Source: Luscinia megarhynchos
Taxonomy: Eukaryota; Chordata; Aves; Passeriformes; Turdidae
Length of the DNA stretch: 64,000 nt
Assembly (NCBI GenBank): GCA_034336665.1
Contig: CM067592.1
Location: forward strand, 55,232,473-55,296,472
Direction of reading: 5' to 3'
A model generated the notes under the pieces. That model made no database searches. It saw only the letters and a list, made by a program, of their open reading frames with translations, and was not told the DNA's origin. The number at the start of each line of letters is the position of its first letter. Positions within the stretch are counted from its first letter, which is position 1. Both the position numbers and the translations under genes were made by a program. Of this stretch, positions 1 to 12,100 are shown piece by piece.

Positions 1-93
1 TAATTTGTTTGCTATGTGAGCAAAGAGATCAGTACCATTTAAGAAAAAAAAAAAAAATCACAATTTAGCTCTAATAAATTTGAGGACTATTAC

Positions 94-156
94 TATGTAC
101 CTTACTGATGGCAGGCTCCTCCACCACAGAATTTTTCATGGTTTCATTGTGCTCCT
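94..156 (-). CDS. DMXL1: DMXL1 probable optional exon 34
   Basis: An acceptor CATTAG precedes a phase-1 open segment reading EEHNETMKNSVVEEPAISK. It follows a pyrimidine-rich tract. Two donors keep phase 1: GTAAGG after 106 (51-bp exon, 17 codons) and GTAATA after 94 (63-bp exon, 21 codons). Human DMXL1 has, as I recall, a longer isoform of 3,048 rather than 3,027 residues, a difference of 21. That fits the 63-bp version at this junction. I did not have the human insert sequence to compare, so the call rests on phase, splice signals and protein-like content. Confidence 0.6.
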
Positions 157-3100
157 CTAATGACTTCACCAAGGAAAGAAACACCATAGAACAAAGCATA
201 AAGATAAGACATAACATGCACAGTATCAAGGAAAGTCTCAATTCCTTGTTGCTTACCTCAACATAGGACAACTGAAACACAACAGCATATTTGCAAACAC
301 ATGCGCAGATTTTATATAATCTGAATAATTAGTAAACTCTAAACTCTGTTTTTAGTACAGAATACATGATTTACTTTGTACTGTAACAGCACCTTGTCCA
401 TCTCGAAAGTGCTTATTTCTCGAAAAATAAGCAATCTACACTGACATTTTAGCAGCAACAATATAGAAAATAAAGCCAACTATGCTGTGTAAGGCTGTGA
501 GCCTACCTTGAAACATATAAGGCACATCTAAAATTTTCCAAAATACCTGTCCATATGGCATAACAGCATGGCTGTGTTGACATAAAATATGATCCGAAGT
601 GATGCACTTTTAATGGCAAAAAGGAACAATTTTCCTTTTAACTGCACTCTGTAGTGAACACAATTAGCCAACAGTACCCAAACAAGCTAATATTCTAGTT
701 GTGACAGGACAAAGGTTAGGTCATGCAGAACTCTTCACTGCCATGGCTTTATTAGTCATGAATATTCTTTCTCCTGCATATTTAGTTTGTTCACATCTGC
801 TTCTTTCTCCTCCATTTCTGCTGCACTACAGTTTTTCTGTAATAGCAACTCTATTCAAAATTAGGAGCAGGGGTAAGTAAGAAAAAAAAGCAAAATGAGA
901 GAAAAAATCCAAAAGCTTATTACAGAACCAACATTTAAAAACCTTCAACTGCATCTGGAACTGGAATTCAGCTAGAAACTGGGACAAATAATCAGGGAGA
1001 GAAATACTAATTGCTGTGTGAGCCTTTTTCGTACTAAAATTGAACATGACTGTTATGGAAGCAGTGGATAAAAGGCAGGATGACTACAGCAGGGACAACT
1101 AAAACTTCCAATACTGTGGCTCGTTAGATTATTGGTATTAATATTTGAAATGGTCCATTTTGTTATTCTTTTTTGGCAGCTGTTGTACTGATCTTAAAGA
1201 ACTGATTGTAGCAACATTTTACAGTCAAAGTCCGATTCTTTTTGTATTCTATGAAACAATGGACAAGTATTTTTTGTATGAAATACTTCAGATTTGGAGT
1301 AATTGACAAGTACATTAAACGCTTCCTGCACCAGAAGTAAACAAGCTGGCCAAATAACTTAAATCAAAGTTAAAAGATTGACCTGCAATATTTTCTGCAT
1401 TTTATATACCATACCAACCTCATTTATGCATCGCTTCTTTGTAAAAATATTTCTGATAAAAGTTTCCTGGACTTCTTCCTGTTTGACCAAGTATTGCCAG
1501 AGCCTCTTCACAGACAGTGCAGCATGACTGCTAGATCTACAGAACAAAGTTGAATAAATCATGCCCATATTTATACAAGAGAGCAGTGTTTTATATTCTA
1601 ATAGAATTATAGCCAGAAGAACCGCTAAAGCAAAACTGCAGAGCTATGGACAGTATCCAAGACCTATCTGAAAGCACTTTCATAACCTCTTCCTGAAAAA
1701 CCTACATGAGAGGTTGTGCAAAATGAAGAAGAAACAGAATATGTAGAAAATCCTCCTTCTATCTTGGAACAAGTGAGAAAAATAAGAGATTACACAACGG
1801 TAAGAGCAGCATACAGATTATTTATTAGTCCAGCTTTTTCTTTACAATTTGAGTAATTTCTGTTTAGTCCTAAAGAGTGATCCTTTCACATAGACAATGA
1901 ATGACTTAACACTTCCTGCTAGGAAGACATCATCAGTTATGTAACATCTCTGAAACATCCATGATTTTTCAGTAACAGAATTGGATGCACTGTAAATCAG
2001 ATCTGAATTAAAATGCTTATGCTTATCCCTAGAAACAGAACCTCCAGCAAAAATTATAAATAGCAATATAGTTGCTATATATAGCTGCTTATGACAAGCC
2101 AAAATCTATCAAACTCTGAATTGCTTTAAATAATAATTTAAAAATAGTGTGAGACAGCAAATCCATGTTAAACTGGTCCATTTCAAACAACTCAAGTTAC
2201 TGCAAATGCAACCATGATGAAATATTTTACAATAAAAAGCCAGACTTTTTGTATTCTGAAATCCACAAGTGACAGTAAGAATAAAAAGGCAGAAATATAT
2301 TTTAAAAATTACACTTTAGGAGACTGAGAACAATTTTCTGGCTAAACATGCAATTATGTTAAGTTAAAACCATGAAAATATTAAAAATAATCAGTATTTC
2401 TTCTCTTATTTTAGGTAATAATACTGATACGACTATGAGGTAATTTTATTACCTCAAAAGGTAGGGGCATTATTTATTACACTGTCACTAATCCATAATT
2501 ATCTCCCAAGGCAAATGTTTCATTGTCAAGCACACTTCTTCCAGAGGCACTCAAAATCCATGTTAAGCTTAATTAGAAGAATTTTTAAAAAGAGAAACTG
2601 TGGAACATTTTTCCTGCTCCTGCTTTGGATCAGACATGATTGAAATCTGACATGTACCCTCCACATAGTTATTGAAGTTGTAATCTATCACGTGCACTAA
2701 CAACCTAATGCTTCATTAATATCAAAGATACAGTCAGTGTTTACAGAAATTAGACTCACCTGAAAGGAGTGTTTGTAGGCTCGAGTAAAGTTTTGTGGCG
2801 AAGCAAAGCAGGACCAGCAGCGAGGGCATCTTCAGAAGCATTAACTGAAATATAATGCTGAGGTGGACCCCCATACAGCTCAAGACGTCGGAGAAGAACT
2901 TGTTCCCAGCGCTGCAGAGTTTTCAAAACTGCATGGCATATCGGGGAGCTAACTGGAAGCTCTAGAAAGACAAGTAAATAACAATAAAACCCCTCCCCTT
3001 TCCATTACAACCTCGTCAAAGATAATTCCAGCAGCTGAAGGCTGAAGTTTATTTCAAGTATCTCCACAAGTAAGCTCTGTTCAAACCTCAAGTCTATACT

Positions 3101-6100
3101 TGCAAGTATAAAAAAGATGAGCTGCTTAAGGCTATTATTGCTAAAAAAGGGGACAGACTTCTCAGACTTCTCCAATATTAGAGAAATTATATAATGAAGC
3201 AGATCATTATGAAACAGAACCTCCTGGAAGGTGTCAAGGTACATGGATGACAGGCAGGTGGTAAAGGAAAGCTGATACCCTCATACAGGGGAAATTGTGC
3301 TCAGCTAATCTATTAGTGGCATTCTATCATGATCTGACTGCACTGGCAGGCAAGGAAAAAGCAACTGATGTTCTCTACTTCTAACTCCTGTGAGGCCTCT
3401 GTTGTGGTTCCACACAACATCTTTGCCTCTCAACTGGAGCAAAAAGGATGGACTATCTGACAGCTAAGGAACCGGCCGAATGACATCACCCAAAGAGTTA
3501 CGGGTTCAATACCCAAATATCAGATCAGTGTCATCCCTCAGGATGCATGCTGCGATTGGTACTGCTCCATCTCTCCAAAAATGACACAGGTAGAGGCAGG
3601 CAGGGCACCCTTAGGCTGCTGATCTCCTGGAGGGAAGGGATGCCACCCACAGGGACCTTGGCAGGCACGAGGAGTGGGCCCATGTGACCCTCACAAGCCT
3701 CACAGCAAGGACAAGTGCACCTGCATCCAAAACTGAGTGATGAACAGACTGAGAGCAACCCCGTTGACAAGGACTTAGGGATATCAGTGGATGAAAAATT
3801 GGGCATGACCTGGCATGAAAGCCCACTGCACACTGGACTGCACCAAAAGAAGAGCAGCCAATAGGGTGAAGGAGAGAATTTGGCCCACATCCATGTACAG
3901 CAGCCCCACTACAGGAATGACAGGGACCTCTGGAGGGGATCCACAGAAACGGGTCAGAGGGCTGAAGCACCTCTCCTGTGAAGACAGAGAGTTGGGGTTG
4001 TTCACCCTGGACTGGAGAAGGCTCCAGTGACATAATATAGCAGCCTTTCAATATTTAAAGTAGACTTACAGGAAAGACACAAAGAGACTTTTTGACCCAC
4101 GCCTTTAGTGATAGGTCAAGGAATAATGGTTTCACACCAAGCACATAGATTTTGATCAGATAAAAATAGGCATTTTTATGATGAGGGTGGTGAGACACTG
4201 GAACCGGTTGCCAGAGAGATTGTGGATACCCCAGATGTGGGAGGTTATGTCAGATGAGGCATACCAACTGGTTGACATCTAGTGAAAGATGTCCCTGCCC
4301 ACAACGTGATGGGCAGGGTTGGACCTAGATAATCTTTCAAGATCCCTTCCAAAACCAAACTGTTCTATGTTTTCATGAAACAAGGGGTAGGGATGATGTT
4401 ACTTCAATTGCAAAAAATTTATAGTGTCTACCAGGAAATAAATATTGCAAATATTCTTACACAACTAAGAGGCAAAGAAAACATGAGACCTGAGCATTTT
4501 TTCTCATTCACCTTAGCCACCCACCATGTCATTGCATAAATATACCTGTATGATAAACAGTATTAGAGCATTTATTCCCATATCACTGAAAAACTAAGAA
4601 CTTCAGAATTAAAAGCTACAACATATGTATAGTATTCAACACATTACTGATTTTAAATGTGCTAATTAGGTATGAAGAGACAACTCTGCTGCTTATTACC
4701 TGAAAGATCATGTCCAGCCAAAGGGTAGAAAATCTTCAAATTGTGAAGTACCAGCTGAACCATTGCCAATCTCATCAGTGACCAACTAACAAGAAAGCAC
4801 TAGTAAGTCATTTACTAATAGGAAAATTATTTTCTCACTTATTCAATATTAGGTTTTAAATTTAGACCTTCAAATCCTCATTATAAACTACTGAAAACTA
4901 CAAACCATACTTTAGAATATTATAGGTACTTTGAATTCAAAAGTCACTATACCACATACTAACAAAATGAATAAAATAATTATTGTGAAAAATTTACTGC
5001 TGAGTCTTGATAATACACTGAAATATCAAGTAATTGGTATTGTATGTCAAAAATAAAAAAAACAGAAATGCAAGTCTAGATGTGGAAAAATATCTTGCAG
5101 TCTAAAGAGCTATTTACCTGTAAGAATTTGAATTAGAATGCTCTTGTTTATGTGAATTTGATGCAAACATATCTCCATCATTGTCTTCATCATCTTCATC
5201 ACTTTCCTGACTCTCTTCTGAATCATATTCGACTCTACTTTGTGATGGAAGAAATGGCTAAAAATTTCAACAAAATTCTGTAAATATCTTCTACTCAACA
5301 TCTCATTCTAAATTAACTTTTAAAATTTGAATAGTTACAATGCCTAATGCTTTTTATAAAAAGCAAACGTATCATCTTATTCAGTTTAGCTAGATTTGGA
5401 GTTTTTACCTCATGAAAAGGGTACTTGTCCATAAGCACTACATACTTTAACACCGTAGCTATTTTTTATGTTACTGAAAATTCTAATGCTGAAAATGAAA
5501 ACACTAATTGCTTTCCAATTCTTATTTTATTTTCATGTTAGATATACCACACAAAATGTGGGACACATAAGCTTGTCAGAGAGAAGCCAAAACCACCAGA
5601 GTGTATTCTTTTCAGGCCTTCCAAGAACTCAAGAGAAATCCTATCCTCTCCCTGAGTATTCAATATTTATGATCATTATCACTGCCTCACTGTGCTATTC
5701 AGTATTCACATTTTCTTTTTTGTCCTTGCTCCTAAAATACACTTACCTAATTTATTTGGCTTATGGAGATAACACTTGAAAGAAATATGCATGTAACTCC
5801 ACAGAAGTATGTAACTTTCTACAAAAAAAGGTCTGCCACAATGGACTTAACAAGGCAACATAATTTGATTTTCAGTGGGTATGCATATGCATTCCACCCC
5901 GTTGAAATAGCTGATGAACACTTCTCACTTCCTTGCTCCCCTAATTAGCTGACATTTGTACTCTGTAATTATAAACATCAACATAATTTGTTCATACCAT
6001 TATCCAAAATAAATTAATTGGATAACAATTTTCAAGAAAGCTGTTTCAAAAATACGTATAGGCTGGCATTTTAGAAAAAGCTAAACATGAGCAATAAAAA

Positions 6101-9100
6101 CAAGCAGATTCTATCACATCAGTACCTAGAAGAACAACTAAGAAGAGAAAAAACTACCAATCCAGAAGTGACAGAAGATACTTAATTTTCAAAACAGCAA
6201 AAAATTACCTTTGCAATGAAATAATCCCAGATGCTAAGCTCGGGAGGGATAAATCTTTCTTTGTCAGATGATGATTGTTGGTCTACTAATGGCAATGCAG
6301 GTAACTGAGAACTTTCTTTTGGAGAGGTTTTTGATGAAAGCCTGTAATGTTTATGCTGTTTCTCTCCATCATCTATGGGAGAAGAAAATAGAGATGTTGC
6401 TTTAAATGTTCTTCTCTATCACCCTATTGCTTTTAATAAAGGGACTCTCAATGAAAAGTAAAATTTTCCATCATTATAATTTTTCAGAATTTTATCTTAG
6501 CATTTCTGTAACAACTAAACATAAAGAATGTTAATCCTCAAACACATAAAACTAATATATAACTAGAACTCCAGAACGTAAAAACTCCCTGCACGAATAA
6601 CACACCCATAACTGCAAGAGCAGATCTCTTCTTACAAAGGTGATAAGTATTATTACTTAAGCAACTATCTGGCAAAACTAAATCACTTTAATAAGAACTA
6701 CTGAATACTGATCATGCTTGCTTTGAAGACAAGCCAGGACACTTGTTTTTCAGAATATATACTGCAAATACAGAAGCTTGCTATTTCTACTTCAACTTGT
6801 AACTCCATGTCTCCCTCTAGTGGAGTTTTGTACTTCTTTCCTAAATAGTACAATTCTGCTAAATCCCTATGACCCAACAACACGTTTCTCTAGCAAATAT
6901 ACAAGACAACATTTTAACTAACACAATCCAATATACAACTTATTAAACAGGGATAGATTCATTATCTGAAGTAACACCCTAAATCCTAAGATAAAGAAGT
7001 CCCCTTGCTTGCCCCAACATTCATTTTTTTCAAACTAAGAAGTGTCAATGGAAGATTTTACGCTACTGAAGTAAACAGCTCATTCAAGCATTCAGGAATA
7101 TCTTAACACATTTGTATCACCTGATACCCTGAAAAAATTCTGGATCTTGTTAGGAATCATATTTCAATACAGCCTTTATATTAGTAGAGGAGGAATGACA
7201 CTAATTGCTCATCATGAATTGTCAGTGTTCTGAATCTCCAGAACACATCAGAAGTGACGGTGACAAGGGAGAAAAGAAATACTTGGAGATTTGCTGGCCA
7301 TCTCTCATAACAAAGAAAATCTACTTGAATCAATTTCCTACTTGATTGCAAAAGGTATAGGTTGTATTGGCCTTTTAGTTGTTGTTCAGTCGCGGCTTTT
7401 TTAATATGTTTTTATTCTGTTTTCAAATAGATACATGTAATGTACAGAGATCAGTTTCTGCAGTGAAATGGATGAGTGGGTTCAAGACTTAGGTAAACAA
7501 AGGAAGTTTAAATATGAAGATAAATAGGAAGTTAATTTTTTGAACTTCATTTTGGAGTCCACAAAACTTCAAACACTGATTCAGCTGAGTCAGTTTTCTT
7601 AAGCAGGGGGGAGTATGGGGTGCTTTATGATCCAACAGCAGTAGTAAGCAGGAACAAATAAATTCCGTAGGCTTAAAGAGCTCACCTGAGGGACAGATAT
7701 CTCTATCACTTAGCATCAAGATGTTAGGCCAGACCAGTTGCAAGGATGAACTAACATGAACACCACAAATGCAAATGTGTTCTTTACTGTTTTAACTTTC
7801 CTATTCCCTTCTGCTATCAAGGGCCCACAAACTAATAACCACTGAAGCTTCCAAAATTACCTTGTCCTGTTGATAATGCTGGGGAAGGCAAAAGAAGAGC
7901 CAGCACATCTATCTGTTCCTGGAGTAAACCACTACAAAATATTTCCTATACCCTTATTTTTTTAGTGTTTTATCCACAAGAGATTTTCTGAGTCTTGATA
8001 GGTGCCTGAAAGACTGTCTTTCAAAACTCTTATGGGTATTCCAACCACTTGAAAAAGAAGGTTTAACATTCTGAACAAAAGAAAAACTGCGGTAATTTAC
8101 AAACACTTATTATACATAAGACTTATTTGCTCATAACCCAAACTGAGCCAACTGTACAATTAATTCTGAGCCATGTAAGATTTAAATACATGTCTTTTAA
8201 AAAAACTTCCAGGTTTTTTATACCTCAATCTTTTGTTTTCTTCTAATGGACAAATTCTCTGTACTCACACTAGTCAATGGAATTACTAACTATTTCTGGT
8301 CATTTCTGGACCAGGAATAAACACGTTATTCCGGGATTCAGAAAGAATTTGGCCCCGTAAGAAGACAAACATTATCATCACAACCAGCTGAACTATTGTA
8401 CTTGTTGAGGCTGGGACAGAGCTCTTCACAAGTGGCTATTGTGAGGCTGTGTTTTGGATTTATGCTGAACACAGGGTTGATGATACAGAGATGTTTTTGT
8501 TATTGCTGAGCAGGGCTTGCGCAGACTCAAGGCCTTTGCTGCTTTTGTATTTCCATGCTGGTGAGGAAGTTTTGGGGTGCCTGGGAGGAGACACAAGGGA
8601 TATTCCATACCAAAAGGATATTCCAGACCATGTGACATCAAGGTCATACATCAGTATATGAAGTGGGGGGAAGAAGGAGGAAGGTGGAAGACATTTGGAG
8701 GGATGGTGTTTGTCTTCCCAAGTCACTGTTACTGTGAGGGAGCCCTGCTCTTCTGAAGCTGCTGAACACCTGCCTGCCCATGGGAAGCACTGAATCCATC
8801 CCTTGTCTCTCTTTGGTTGTGTGCACAGCTTTTGATATTAAATCATCTTGATCCGAACACAAAAGTTCTCTCTATGTTCTACCCTTCCCATCTCCTGTCT
8901 GGTCCTGACAGTGGGGGAATTAGTAAATGTGTGCCTGGGGTTTGCCTGGTGGCTGGGGTTAAACCATAACAGCCACAAAACAACTTATATATGGAATCTA
9001 ATAAAAGATGAAGACTTCCCCATCTTTCATCCTGAAACAGGAATATCATAACACTTAGGGTGCACTTCTATGCTGTAGTATAAATTTTTTTTCCTGTTAG

Positions 9101-12100
9101 GAATAGTATTCGAAATCCACTTACCTGTACTAAAAGTCAAAACCACAATAACTGCAGTACAATGCATTTTCTTTTCATTATTCAAAGCTTATCAGTTAAA
9201 GAGCATGCACATGCATCACTATGAATTTTTGGCTAATTTTTAGCAACTACTTAAAAAAAAAACGAAAATCACTAGGCATGAAATAAGGAGCAAGTGTTGC
9301 ATGATACAGAAATGAGCAATTATGGGCCTGTAGATTGTTTTCCTAAGCAGAATTCAAAAGGCACCTGTTTAACTTTTAAAAAGTACTTTACTCCTTTCTG
9401 TTGGATCACTCTTTGTACTTTTAAGAATGCTGCAGGCTAGCCATTAAAAAAATTAAGTTTGTAAGGCAAATAAAAGAACAAGCTAAGTGATTTGAAAAAC
9501 ACTACTAACACAGATTTCTTTTTATACATTCTAAAAGAATTTAACTACATAAAAAAGTCATTAAAATTCTGACTGTCATTTGATATTTCAAATTATGAAT
9601 TACACACACTTCCAAATTTTGCATGTATTTTTAATTAAAAATCTTTTAAAATGTTTGTTTTGTTGGTTTTTTTTCTTTATTTGAAGCATTTATCTTTGTT
9701 CCCATTTTGCTTATCAGAAAGAAAACAATTTTTTTTTTATTTCCCAAGAATACTGGGAAATATTTCAGACAAGAAATTTCTATTTCAGACAAGGAAAATC
9801 TTTTAATTTCTTCCATGTTCTAAGACATACAATGATAATCAAAAGATCTGTTACCTCTCTTCCACCTTCCCAGGAAGAGCTAAAAGGCAGATTACTTTCA
9901 ACTTCCTTCACTCGCTCTTGCAGCATGGAGTAACTGAATATATGAAATGAAACTATGGATTTCTAACTGTTAAAGCAAAGGTCAAATTCTCCCTTAAGAT
10001 CCTTCTGGATTATAGAGAACTTACCAACTCTATACAGAGTTAAATTACAAAACCGTTTCCTGAGGTAGTTTTCATGAGAAATGTGGTAAATGTGATTCTG
10101 AAAAAATCTACTATAATCAATAGGTTCTTTTTCAGATGATAACTACCTCTTGGAAAATAAAACATCATGTGCAAATTCTGTTTGCCAAAATCATTTGCTG
10201 CAACTGCAAAAACAAGAAACATGGCTGAAAAGTACAGTGATTTGAAAAGCATTCAAACTGCTTTGTTCTGTGTGATCTTTATGTTGCAGAGGCACTAAAA
10301 AGTTTTTCATAAAAAACAAATTCCTAATGGGGCTAGGAGTTTATAAGACTACCAGGTACTGGCTTTTGGTTCCTATTTTTACATTTGAGTCTAAGTGAAA
10401 GATCATATTTACTTAAGTGGAATTTTATATTTGAAGTTACTATATACTCAAGTCAACTAAAGCAAAAAGCAGAAAGGGAAATAACTTTATTGACCAATGC
10501 TGTACCTAGAGTTATGGTCTCTTAAAATAAGTTTCAAACTTGGAGATCAACTCCCACATTCAGATATGTACTAAAGGACTAGAAGGGAGGCAAGGAGAAG
10601 ACATGCACAGTCTTAGAATTGTATTAGAATTATTAGTGTTCAGAAATTTTAGCTTTTGATCTCCATCTGAGAATGGAAGCACTTCACAAAAGCCTAAAAG
10701 TAAACATAAGGGAAAAGAGTCTAGTTATGTATAACAAAATGGTAAGATATAGAAAAAAATCTAAATAATATTACAGAAAAATATGGCCTAGCTGACTGGA
10801 TCAAGCATTCCAGTCACCTTTCAGTATTTGTTTCTGGGTGTCAGAAACAGTAAATGCACAAAAATATAGCTGATTTTAATCCTAGTCCCTCTGCTTCATT
10901 GGAGGTCTAGTATTTCCTTTCTCTCCCCAACAATGTGACAGAGAAATTACTTTGGAGAAATACCTTTGCTACAAATTTGTTTCACATAAACACACAAGAA
11001 CAAGTAATAACCTACTAAATCCTAGAATTACATAGGTTGAAAGACACCTAGTCCAACCCCCTGCTCAGAACAGGGCTGACTTAATTGATGGCCTAGTTTG
11101 TTCAAGATTTTGAGTAATTCCAAAGATAGAGATGCCAGAACACCTCTAGGCCCCTTTCTCAGTGATTATCCCTAAAAGCTAGTATTAAAAATGCTCCTCC
11201 TTCCCTTTAATTTTTAGTTTGAGCTTCTGGATTCTCCCAGCAACAGTTTTATTAAACCTGCAATCAGCCAGCCAGCATTCCTTCTTCAGAAAAACATGCA
11301 GCATATAGGGCATATTTAGTATGAATTTTAGAATACATTTCTTTGTAAAAATACTTAGCCTTTTAAACCAGTGGCAGCAGTAATATTAACATAGATTATT
11401 ATACAATTAACAGCACCTAGGTAGCAGAAATGCCAAAAAAAAGCCAGCTATGGCTTCTGACAATTCTGTAACAGCAAACATATTTACCTTACAAAGTGAT
11501 AGAGAGAAATATTTACTCAGTACCACAGAGAAAGCTAATCAGTTCTAGAATAATAGCTCACTTTTAGGTAAAGATTTCTACTCTGAAAACCTTTTTCTAA
11601 AAGTCTGATGAAGATATTTAAACAGATCACATTTACAGTTTTCTATAAATGTCAGACATTTTGATACGTAGCACATATCTAAATAGCAATATTTTTTTTT
11701 TTAAACAAAGTTACATTTTACCTCTCTACATTTATATTCAGATGTGATTTAGAAAGTCAGAGTTTAAGTGAACTGTATTTACAAAATCTTCCTTTAAAAA
11801 CTTAGTTAATTGTAGCTTTTTGAAAAATAAAAGCATTACAGGAATTTGTTCTAGACCTGAGGACAACTTATCATTACCTGAATTTAAAACTTGAATATCA
11901 TTTGCTTTTCTAAAGGGTTCTTAGAATATCAACAAGACACCTTTCACTTCTAATGTCTGGAATGAACACTTAGAAATCCACATGCACAATAATGCTTATA
12001 TTCAAAATGCAAAACAAGCAGCTCTCCAAAAAAGATATGAAACACTTCTGATCTTTTCAAACCATGGTTAAAGCAATTTTATATTTAATATTTATTTCAA

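Noticed and set aside
3531..4051. Minus-strand frames of 119 and 146 codons
   Set aside because: They are antisense to a CR1 element.
8426..8862. Open frames of 70-88 codons on both strands
   Set aside because: They lie in the ERVL-type LTR, which is non-coding.
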